Below, one piece after another: positions 24,001 through 36,000 of a DNA stretch of 64,000 bases. The translations under genes and the position numbers were made by a program. Below the pieces are notes generated by a model. The model had not been told where the DNA came from. It did no database searches and saw nothing but the letters and a program-made list of their open reading frames with translations. Numbering within the stretch: position 1 is the stretch's first letter; each line of letters opens with the position of its first letter. The stretch is from Undaria pinnatifida (lineage: Eukaryota > Sar > Phaeophyceae > Laminariales > Alariaceae). The stretch covers positions 186,001 to 250,000 of the forward strand of contig JABAKD010000030.1 of NCBI GenBank assembly GCA_012845835.1, given 5' to 3'.

Positions 24001-27000
24001 TTTGCTTTCCACGCTCAAACTCGCAGGAGAATTAACCGCCAGCGGTCTTCTCAACAAGCCGCGGTTACAAGGTGCCGTCCCCTTTCCCCCTCGGTAGGTA
24101 CCTTAACTCTGTCGCGCACCTTGCGACCGTGCCTACGATATGGGGGTAGTTGGTGGAGGCTCCTTTCGCAGTGGCTCGAGGTCACTAGAGCGATTGCCCC
24201 CCCCCCACTCCTTTTTTCGGTCTCCCTATTCCTTCGCGGTCTTGACCTTTCGTGCTGTTTTTGTTTTTCGTATTTTTATATATAGTCGCCATGGAATGAT
24301 TAGCTGCAAAACGCCGCGCCAAAACGAAACCCCCTAAAGTTTTTTTTTCATTGAGGTGCAGAGTCACTCGGGCGAGTGTCTCAAACCCAGCTTCGAAAAA
24401 GGGGGGTACGATCCCTTCCCTAGCCATGGTCTCGCAACGGGTCCGATTGATCTCAAAGCCTAGAATCGCGTTCGATCGATCGGTTGTACTCTCACAGGCT
24501 GCTCGCGGCAACTTCGTCTAGGGCGACCACCACGGGATACGCGTCCAGAGTCAGAGGTGCAAGGAGTTCGTAGTAGTACGACGAGGCGTTCGTGGCGAAG
24601 GCTGCCACGCCAAACGTGGTCAGCGGGTAGCTGGACTGCATCTAAAATAATTTAGTCGTTTCGGCAAAAAAGAAGGGGGTTCGGGGCAACGGGCGGTGTG
24701 GAAGTGGACAACGGCGAGGGGGGGGGGGTGTCAGAGCCTTTATTGCGGGAGGCGTTTTCCAACGATTTTTTATCTGCGTTGAAGTATACTACGCGTCGAG
24801 AGATCGTTTGTTTCAGGGCTAAAAAAAACTACTTCCGCGCGACACATGGATGGATGTGGTGGGCGAGGTACGAATGCATTCGTAAATCTACCACGAATGC
24901 GACGACCGCAGGACCAAGCTTTTCCGTGGGTCTCATACACAACCCTGGAGCACCAAACTTTGATCCCATAAGCTCGAAATTGCTTTCGCTTTAGATCGAC
25001 TATTATCTCCTGTTTTGCAGGTATGCGCTACATATATATATAACGTCTTCGAGTGTTCATTTGAGGAAATTTCGACGCTTTGGTCTAAGTTGTGCCTTTT
25101 TTTTGCTCAAGACTCGCACAACGTCTCAAACAGCAGTTCATTTTTAGGATCAGACTCTAGGCAGATCGATCTACAGAAACGAGCCCACCTCCGCTGTTAA
25201 CCCGGGCTGCAGCTCCACCATCCGGCCGAGATGAGCGGACACGGTGACGTCCGACTCTGCCAAGAAAACAATGTCTCGAGGTAGGGCCATGGACCAGTTG
25301 CTTGGGGTGGTACCAGCCACCGGGAGCGTAACGTTTGACGCCCACGTTGCCGCGGCATCTGCGATAACGACCTAAGCGAGGAGAGGTTGGTTGGACGGAA
25401 ACGACCGCGGGAGAAAAAGACAGCGCACTTAATCGTGGAGTGGCGGGCATTAAGACTCTACAATACGTTAGAGCACTTAATTTTTTGGGGCTCTTTCAGT
25501 TGAAAACCTCTTGGTATCTCACCCACCAAGTGATTTTTGATAAAACATTAGCATGAAACCCGATATATATGCCTAGGTGTAGACTATACTATAAACTCGC
25601 TTCAGTTAGCATAGGTCGGTGCCACTTTGCTCTGTTACTTGTGCGGTGGCTAATTTTTTATTCTTTGGCTTCAAGCGTCTTAATTTCGCATTACACCTTG
25701 GATGGCATAAACTCGCTCAGGCTGGTCTGTTATACTTGCCGGTGTTACTCGCGCGGTGGCGTAGTTCTTAACTTTCTTTGTTAGTTTTCAAGAGTTTGTG
25801 TTTCCCCCTCCGCTTTTCAATCCGCGGCAGACACCCCCCCGGGTTTTTCAACTTTCGAACCAACCAACGTCCCGAAAGGGGAAGTTTGTTCGTACAACGG
25901 AATGATACAGCGACAAGCGAATGAATGGCGTCCCAACGACGCTGGGCGCTTTGCTGTTGATAAATAGTCTAGTTGACCGCTATTAATAGTTGAATATTTC
26001 AGTTGACTATTTCAGTTGAAGAAATGCGTCAGCTAGAATCGTTCCGGCCACGAAAAAAAAGGTGTCATCCGCATCGTAGCACGTATTTGAAAAAAAAAGA
26101 AAATGTTGCCCGACGTGCGTCATTCGTTGGCGTGGTACCGCTGTAGACGATGGGCCGCGAGACACCGTAAAGGGTGGCGAGTAACGACCAACGCTAAAAG
26201 AGGGGTGTACCCGATATTCATGCATGGCCGTAGTCGTATGGCCATAGACCCTCGCATCCCTACCATGCCGGGACATGGAGCACGTGGGGTTTTCACCAAC
26301 CAGAGGCAGACATTGCTTGCACCAAGCGCGAAGCGCCGTGAGATGTTCGGCGAGTCGCATGAAGGGTGAACTGCATCCTTCCAAGAAAACCGCTCGGAAG
26401 ACGAGCTTCGGCACCTTGTGCCTACTTGATGCTACAGCAGGAGGGGTCACTTTCGGGGCCCTTTTTTTCTCTTTTTCAGCGCCTCGGGGTCAGTCACTCC
26501 CTCGTGTGCCCCCCCCCTGGCCCTTCGCGGCCCTAAGCTTTGGTGATGTGCTATTGTACGACATGGGTCCGTAATGGAACGGTAAGCTACCCAGCGCCAG
26601 AAACAATCGCCTTATAAGCCTGCTGTGTCCGTGAGGTGAATATTACTATTTTCCGGAGATCCATTGTTAACGGGCGTAAGTGCCTTATCATCATGTTGCA
26701 AAAAATATCACCGGAAATGTCTCATAATTTTCGCGAATATCTCGGCCAGAACATCATATTTTTTAATTTTTTTTCATGCTTTTGCGCCGTGATTGTCAGG
26801 CTTATGCGAACAATCCGAGCTATCGTTTACCGTTATCGACGAAGAATTGACAGAGCTATGACCCCGTAGTCTAGGCATTGAATGACACCTGTTAACAATA
26901 GATCTCCGTAATAGTCACTCGTGCGAGTGCTGAAGAAGGGGGGTGTTAACATCTCCCCTTACCGCAGCCTCGGCCGGACTCGGAGCTATCGGGTGGATTC

Positions 27001-30000
27001 AACGCTGGTGCTAGTGCTCCGTGGAAACCACAGGTCGCTTGTATCCCCCGAGCCCTCCCTGTGAGTCACCGGCTTTTACCGGATAAAGCCATCCTCGACG
27101 AGCGGGAGGGGCTATGCTAGGCAGGCGTACATGCAACTCTGTCCCTTTCCTCGCCGTTCGTTCCTCTAGGAACACTTTTAGTGCAGCCGTCCCGCGCGTT
27201 TCCCTCTCAAGAATGCAGGCCAAGCCCTGTCTTAACCTGTTGCTCGCTGGATAAACGATCCCAATCATCTCCCCCTCCCCTTACCTTTTCTTTTTTTTTT
27301 GGCGGTTCACCATGATGGTTATTGTCGAGTACATCATATTGTGCGGGGTAGAAAACCCTAACTCCGCACAAGGGGAATGATCGCATCACGTAGTGTGAAT
27401 ATGGTAAGACACCCACGAGGCAGTTACATAGTAATATCCAATACCCATTGCTGTCTCTGGAGTGACCACACCATAAAACAAAGCAACTCATTAGCGCTGT
27501 CATCCATAAGCAAGAGCGTAGGCACAAGGTGCCGAAGTCCGTATTTACGAGCGGTTCTTGGAAGGATGCAGTTCACCCTTCATGCGACTCGCCGAACACC
27601 TCACGGCGCTTCGCGCTTGGTGCAAGCAATGTCTGCCTGGTTGATGAAAACCCGACGTGCCCCGTCCCGGCAGAGTAGGGATGCGAGGGTATACGGTCAT
27701 ACGACTACGGCCATGCATGAATGTCGAGTACACCCCCCCCCTGACTAACTCTTGGTATGATGCAGCTGACCCTTCATGCAACTCGTGGAACACCTCACGG
27801 TGCTTTGCGCTTGGTGCACGCGATGTCAACCCGGTCGGTGACGTGAAAACCCGACGTGCTTCCCGTCCCGATATTGTGGGAGTGCCAGGGTCTACGGTCC
27901 GGCGGGGTGCGGCCATGTCGAGAACGATTGTTGCGCTTCCCCCCCCCCCACCCCCCCACTAATCCTTTCGATATACTACAAAAAAAATGGCCGTGAAAAC
28001 CCTGTCCGACTTACCTCAGCCGAAGCAGGCGAAAGTCCCCCCTCCTCCGCACTCAAACCTTCCGGAAGAACCGTCTCCCTCACAGCGCTCACGAAGTCGA
28101 CTTCCTCTATTTTCACGACAGCCTCGGCGCTGACGTCGTGTATGCCTCCGTCGGTGACAGCTACACCGTCGCCTGACACGGCGGTTACTCCTAGCGTGAC
28201 GACCTCGCAGCCCTCGTTTGGGACGTTGTCGTGCAGGATGGGAAGTGGGAGAATCTTTTCGTTCTGCCCATCGGGGAACACCACCTGATTGGGGAGAGTT
28301 GGAGCCGTGATACATCGTTTTTTGTTTTTTTTTTATTTTATCCTCCGGCGGCTGGGAAAAAATTAAGCTTAAGCTCACCATACTTTCACTTATTTTCGTA
28401 TGTGTCGTGTGTCAATTTTACTCAATTGTATTCGCAATCAATTCGGAGCTAGCGGTGATATCGTCATCTAAATAGAGAAACTTAAGTTTGTAGGTTATAT
28501 GTCGCTTTTTCAAGGCTTTGGAGTCAGATCAATCCACGAGTGGAACAACCAATGGATGCTAGGACATTTGGTCCGACCAACTCAGAAAATATACGTGAAA
28601 ACGTAGCCCGATCGTTTTGTCTCCATGCTTATTTTTTAAGCGATATCAGGGAAGGCATAAATAACGGGGCGTTGAATCGGTATGCTGTCACTCAACTAAG
28701 GTGCAATACCAGTGAGCGAAGTTTCACGCGTTGGCATGCCGGTGACTACAGCCGCAGCGTCGATGACACAAAAAAAAAGCCGCGTCGCTTTGGCTGGAGT
28801 CGGTGGGACATGTTTGTACCGGGTAGTTAACGGTGGTAAGCTTTCCGGATGAAAAAAGGGTGGGCCAAGTTGAATCTTCACGGAAAAACTCGCGCACAGG
28901 GTTATGGCAAGCATCAAGTCCATGTGTGTATTAGTTATTTTCTCTATGTGCACGTCACGGTAGAGATTATCTACTAGTTACTTTCGATGGTGTTAATCAT
29001 TCTTTTTTGGTGAGCGAAAAGGGCAATGCTCAAGGTGGCACCGACACCTGGCCACGGCTCCGACGGCAGCGCTAGCTTTGGTGATTTAAACAACGCAGTA
29101 TCCACGGGGTAGCAACCTACACCTGTTACTCCTCCAACAAAGGTAGCACTTTTTTTCTTTTGCGAATAAACAACACGACATCATCGGGTTAGCACCTACA
29201 GCTTGCCGTCCCTCCAAGAAATCCGGCACTTATTGTTTAGTGAACAAATGACGAATCATCTTATGGGTACGGGACCCACACCTCGCCGCTACTGCTGCTC
29301 CGACACCAACAACACAACAACACGCACCCTACCTGGGTCGGCCAGGTTCCACCGTAATCGGACGAAACCGTCGCGTTTCCTTGGACAACGTCGACGGTGA
29401 CGTTGATTTCCCCGTCCGTACCGGCCAACCTCACAAGCGTGAGGTTAACTACGCCTCCGGACTCAGCGGTTGCGACGACCGCAGACTCGAAGTTGAAGCC
29501 GAAGACGCCGTTGCAGCCGTCGCAAGTGCCGTTTGAGCAATCCACATTGTTGAACCCGGAGCTGAGGATCACAAGTGACCGAAAATAATATTTTAAAAGA
29601 CGGAGGGAAGGGGCGGCGTAAATCACAATCGTTCCGAAATCTTTCGACTGTGGGTGGCAAACAGAGAGTCGTCTAGGAGGTGGAGATGGTACTCAGACCA
29701 CCCTGCGCCGTTTTTCAGCCACCGCAAGCGCCGTCGTCGAACAGTCCGCGCCGTTCGAACCCGGTGCTGACTTTTTTTTTGCCAATGAATGACCGCAGGT
29801 TTCAAGACCGGGGGGGGGGGAAACGCGGTACGAAATTGCCTCGGGTCATGTTAGTTGTGGTACGCCGAGTCACCTAGGAGAATTTAGATGGTACTCTGCC
29901 GTTCGAACAATCCGCGCCGTCGAACCCGGTGCTGAGTTTTGTTCTCGCCAGTCAATGACCGCAGGTTTCGAGACCGGGGAGGGGGAGAACGCAATAAAAA

Positions 30001-33000
30001 CATTGCCCCGGATCGTCGTAGTTTGGTAGGCCGAGAGCCACTTAGGACGTTTAAATGGTGCTCCGCCGTTCGAACTATCCGTGTTGTTGAACCCTGTGCT
30101 GAGTGTTTTCTAGTCCATCAATGACCGCAAGGCATTGGGATAGGGAGGGGGGGGGGGGGGGGGGGGGGGGGTTGGAGCGTACTCCTCTCACTGTAAGTTT
30201 CTTGTCATTTTTTCAGTTGCAGAAGTTTCCATTGTTGATTTAGCATTTCTTCAATCCTTTACACGGGCGCAATCAAAATTCAACCCGAACTGTCTTGATT
30301 ATGGTGGGATAGAGAGGCACACCTAGGACATGAAAAGGTCGCTCAGAATACCCGGAAGGACTCGCGATGGGCCGCAATTCTAGCGATGGTTGGCATTGCG
30401 CCCTCGCAACCTTTTCAAAAGTTGAACATAAAATATTGCCTTGCAGGAATTCCACGTGATTTCCCCCCCCGCCCACCCGGAGTGGATGCAGGTCCTGGAA
30501 ACCTACCTGATAGAATACAGTGATACAGGGGTCAGTCTAATTTTTATTTGGGCTTCTCACTCGCAGGCACACACGCCAAGGAAACAGTCGCCCAGGCCGC
30601 TGCAAGCCTCGCCGTTGGTGCCCAGAGGGCACGAAGTGTTGGAGATGCATGTGGAGCACGTGGCATGGGCGTTGTACGACAGCTCTTCGTCTGCGCACTC
30701 CGTGCATTCATCCACACCTGGTGTTGGTTTTATTATCAGAGGCGGATAGATCCCATGCGTAATGAGTCGAACTTCGAGGAGTGGGAATAGTAGTGTGTAT
30801 GTGCCCCAAATCAGCAATTATTGTGATAGCTAGATCGTGGAGAGGCCGTTCCTCCTTGTAAAGGGCGAGAAGGGACAAAAATTAACAGCACAGTTATTGG
30901 TTCTCAGACCGTGGGCGCCCGTAAAAAAGAGGAAACGATTCGTTTTTGTTTTTTGTAGAGTAACCCCTCCCTTGTTCAGCGGATAAAAACAACTCCGGCG
31001 TTGTCAACTAGGAAAATCGGGCGCTCCTGCGCAGACTAACAAGTATTGCCAGTCGTGAGGTGAAATGATCACCTACAGTAGCAACATTGCAGTAGCAGCA
31101 CTAGTGACAGCAAAGCACCACAAGTGTACGACTTTTTTTGTTCCCCGCTATGACATATTCGTGCACCGCTTTTGGCTTGCTATATTGGTTTCCAGGGCAA
31201 ATAAGCGGGATCGTTCTGATGATGATCACATTCAAGAACGCAAGGGAGGTTCGTGTTTGATGATGACTGCGCACAAGAAGGCTAAGGAGTCGAGTTTGGC
31301 CGCTTGTACTCCGGACCGCTTGCATATTGCTGAGGGGTGCCGTGATTACCGGCGGAGTCTTACAGAATCCAGCTCGCCGGTGACGCCTTGAAGAAAATAT
31401 CTTACCGGCGACGTCTTATTGGAAATATATTGCCGAGAACATAGCTTATCGATGACATCTCGTAGAAAACAGTTTACGGATGACGAGTCATAGAAAGCAG
31501 CTCACGGGGGTCATGTTGTAGATAATAGCTTACCGGTGAAGTCCTATAGAAAAAAACTTACCGGTGACGTCTCACAGAAAACGGCTTACCGGTAACGTTT
31601 GCATAGTAACCTCCCGCGCACTGCGTGCAGTTTAGCGATTGCGCTTCGTCATAAGTCGAGGTATACTCCCCTCGCGGACACTCCTTGCGCCGCGGTGTAA
31701 GAGGGGAAGGGGGACAAAAAATGGAAGCTGGGAGGTCAGTGGGTTGCTTCCTCATGTGCGCATGAGGGATTGTGTCCGACGGGGTCGTTCAGAATGATGT
31801 GAACATGCAGAAGTGGTTTATTTAGCCCCAAAGAATAAAACAACTGCTGCTACTACTGCTGCTACTACTACTGCTACCACTTCTACTACTACTACTACTA
31901 CTACTACTACTCTACTGCTATGGATCCTGCTAGAGCGATACTAAAAATAAACTAAGGTATTAACTGCTGATTCACCTCTCAAAAAAACTCGTACCGAGTA
32001 TGATAGCGAGGGCAATAATATATGTGTGTGTGTGGGGGGGGGGTAGACTGTAATCAATTACACTGTTTCAAGACGTTAATTAAATTCCCATGTTCGAGGA
32101 AGACGATATATACATACGGCTGGGGCGGGGGGGGATAATTCATCAAGACAATCCGTAGCTGCCACCTTCTCACCTTCTAAGAAGACGCTGTGATGGGCGT
32201 TTTAACACTCAAGATGCCGGTTGGGGCAGAGTGGGGTGCTTTTCGTACTCACGTTGCATTCAATGTATGAGGTAGAGAAACAGCTACCTGTACCGTGGTA
32301 CTTCTTGGGTGCGTGAATAGGTATCCACGATGCGTGGTGCGTGATTGCGGTGATGCGAGGGTAAAAAGATGACGGCCAAGTGTGGCCGGACCTTGCGCAC
32401 TAAGTAGAGCCCAGGGAATATGGGATAGTATAAGGAGAGAGGGAAGAACTACTCAAGGTTGGGGGGAAGGGGGGCCCGAAGTGCGTCGTTGTAGTATAGG
32501 GTTCATGAAAGACTCGGTCGACAAGTCTAGTCAGATGTGGCGGACGCGCAAGGTAAGGAGACGAAAGTCAGTTTGACCAATGGCCTGTCTGCCGTTGCTG
32601 CGGTACGCGCGTCAAAGTATTGATCGACGAGTGTAGCCAGGAGTTGCGTACTGAGAAAACTCTAGGAAGAATGGAATGCGTATGTCTTGGGTCGTGAAAC
32701 ATGTACTGGTACATAGGTAGCTGTGCTCGAAACGTCCCTGACTTTAGACAAGAAAACGATCAGTCAGTACACTCTGAGCATTATATTCCTCACAAACAGG
32801 CGCAGTGCGTAGCACACTCGAAATGTTCCTGGCTACGAATAGCCGACAGGAAAGAAGAAAGCGAACGGACCAGTGGTTTGAGCATTTCAGTCCACGCACA
32901 CGCACGCCCCGAAAGGTTCCTGACTATCGAGCAAGAAGACCGGCGGTTTAGTCTGAGCGGCGTTTTGTCTCACCTCGCACCCTCCTCCGTCACCCAGTGC

Positions 33001-36000
33001 AACGCTGCGAGTGCCGGGGGGGCATGCGAGACAGTCCGCAGAGCTGTTGGAGCCTGCTGCAAGGGTTGTCGACCCCTGCGGGCAGGTGCTGCACGCTTCG
33101 GCAGACGTCGAGCCTGTCCATTGTCACCAAACAAAAGCACGAGAGAAAAACAAAAACAAAGACGAAGTCATCAAACGCTCAACCAGAGGATTGCATCGAA
33201 AAACAAAAAACTCCTTGTACGGGAGAACATGAAGTAGTAAACAAGAACCAAGTGTGAGCCAGGGCTACGATATAGTATATAGTACATACCAGGTATGGTT
33301 GTACATAGTTGTATAGTACTATACCTTCATTTCATTCGTGGAAATTAGGCCACTCGCTCGCTCGACTGACTGACATTATTTATTAGGTTGTTCTGCGCAT
33401 CTTCGTACCAAAAAAACAAAATAAAGTAATTCCAAGTCGGTGTTTGTCTGCCTTTCGCGAAACCCGAAGAACACCTGACACGCAAAGAGAGAGAGAGAGA
33501 GAGAGAAAGAGAGACAGGGTAGCCACTCGCCTCGCGCGAGTGGGTTTTTAGTTGCTGAAACACCAAACCCTAATCGAGATCCCCAAACCGTACAGTACAA
33601 CGAAAGGGGGTATATGTTAATGTGGATCCACCCCGGGTTCTGTTCATTATGTGTATGGTATTGCCTTGGGAACCTAGCAAGGCGTATGCAATACGGCATA
33701 AAAACGGTTTCACATGCCTCGGAAGCCATGTGCGTGTAGAAAACAGGGGACGATGCAGTCGCTTCTCTGATCGGCAACGCACTTAGCACTCAGTTCCATC
33801 CGTGGCCCCCCGTAAGAGGAGAGGATGTACCTACCAGCGCCGCTTGGAGTGGGTCCGTGGTGATCTTTCTAGGGACCAAGACTACGGTGTTATAGTGGTA
33901 TAATGGCATTGTAGTGATATACTAGGGGGGATGTTATGATATACCCCAGTGTTTTCTGTACTTCGCTCACAACGATTGAGGTTTACCTTTTTTTTTGGCG
34001 AAAATGGTTCCTGAATTATCATATTCCTTAACCCAAAATCGTCGGGGAAAAAAAAATAATAAAATGCCATTCCTGATTTTCGTTTTTTTTCTTGTATACT
34101 TAAGGTCATGGGTGTTGTTCACCAGGCTTTTGCACTTTTAAGTTTGCCATAAAATCGGCTTTTTGTGAGTTGGCGTATAAAGCTCTTCGAGTGACAATCC
34201 CAATCCTCAGAACAAAAACGATGTTCCTCTATCGGAGCGTGCGCCTGCTGGCGAAGCGTAACAAAAATCAAATCCATAGCACATTGCGAACGCGTTCAAG
34301 CACGAAAAAAAAAAACATGAAACATATATTCGGTAGGGTAGCCATTCGCATAAACCCTAAAAATGACCCCGCCCCCTGCTACAGCGTCGGTCTATAAAAA
34401 AATACCATCGTATGTATTACATAGTATGTTCCAGGTACATAGCAGAAACAAGGAGGGCACAAGCACTCGCATGGAATCTGGTTTTTGATGCTCCACGAAC
34501 GTTCGCTTGCGTGTGTTGCGTCGTGGGTGGTCTTACCAAAAAGGCGAAACGCGTACGGCACAAGCGCTCGCATTTATTAGTAGTACTACTTATTGATTTT
34601 TGTCCGTGAGATACAGCTGGTCAAAATGGGAGAACGACGTGCCCCCTACCGCCCCCTTGCAACCAAGCCCGTAAGGTAAACGTTCTCAGCGTGTAGAACA
34701 GCGACGGTGAGGCGCAGCCCTCCCACACACCTGTAGCGATTGCGTAGCTGCCCAAGCCGTGCAACTCTCATGTCTCTATGCCGGTAAACATACCGAACAA
34801 CAGCAACTCGGCTCGGCTCGGCTCGGCTCGGCTCGGCTCGGCTCGGCTCGGCTCGGCTCGGCTCGGCTCGGCTCGGCTCGGCTCGGCTCGGCTCGGCTCG
34901 GCTCGGCTCGGCTCGGCTCGGCTCGGCTCGGCCCTCTCACTGACCTGAAACGTTTAAGTAGCTGCCTAAGCTGCACAACTCGCACGTCTCTATGCCGGCC
35001 CGGACACCATACTGCCCGGCGATGCAGTCTTGGCATGCGCTCGACCCCGCGCTTGAAAAAGTTCCTTCCGGGCATACCTTACGATCGCGGCAGATTACAG
35101 TTCAGCCGTTTCAAAATGCATCAGGTCAAGAACGATGACGTGCGGCGGGAAAAGCGGTTATCAACGGGGGGGGACAAAAAACACGGGTTGCAAAAGATGA
35201 ACTTTTAACGAAAACCTCGATCTCACTGCTGAAGCGTATGTTTTAATTTGTAAAAAAAATCATCGAACACTCATCAACCGAGCACTCATCATCAACCGAT
35301 CGCACTCACGGCTGACGTATTTGGAAATTATTTTTTGATGAAAACCGTAGCGTTAAGTTTGATTGACATGGCCTGAGGGCGTTGCTTGCCCTTCGCTTCA
35401 TTGAGGCGTGCGAGTCAATCACCGGATGGAGCTTGTGGAGGAGTGGAAAGGTGCTGGTTTAGAGCGGCGATGAAAAAAGGGGTTGAAGACTCCGCTATGC
35501 GTGGCCGCTACGAGGCACCGGCACGGAACAATACGAATGTTCTACTGTGCCATGAAGGACTGACATTTCGGTTTAAAGTGGCCACACAGTCTCTGCTGTC
35601 ATGTGCAGATACATGTACGTCACAGCGACAGCTATAACCCCACTTCTTACCTCGGCATCTACTTTTCCCCACAACCTCTTTAGCAGTGCGTGTTCCTGAG
35701 ATCATGCAATTTTTACTTTGAAGTGGGGCTTAGAAAGGTGTTGAAAGGCATCGGTTTAAAGCGGTCATGAGACGGGTTGAAGGTTAAGCTTGTTCAAAAA
35801 CGGTGCGCGTTCTTGATGGCATGGATTTTGCTTCGAAATGGAACGACTCCGCCGAGAGAAGAACAAATACATGCTTGTAGAACAATAAAATCGACCGTTC
35901 AAAATTTCAATATATTAGTGTGAGTATCCCGATTTAAGAGCTCCCCGTGACAAGCCGAAGCAAGCGCTCTTAACTACACGTTGCTCTTATCTATAGTGGA

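Noticed and set aside
32701-33237. A 178-codon + strand frame.
   Set aside because: It overlaps exon 9 on the opposite strand and a repeat array; no family signal.
34776-35208. Frames with (Ala-Arg-Leu-Gly-Ser) or (Ala-Glu-Pro-Ser-Arg) repeats.
   Set aside because: They are translations of the GGCTC pentanucleotide array, which is intronic.
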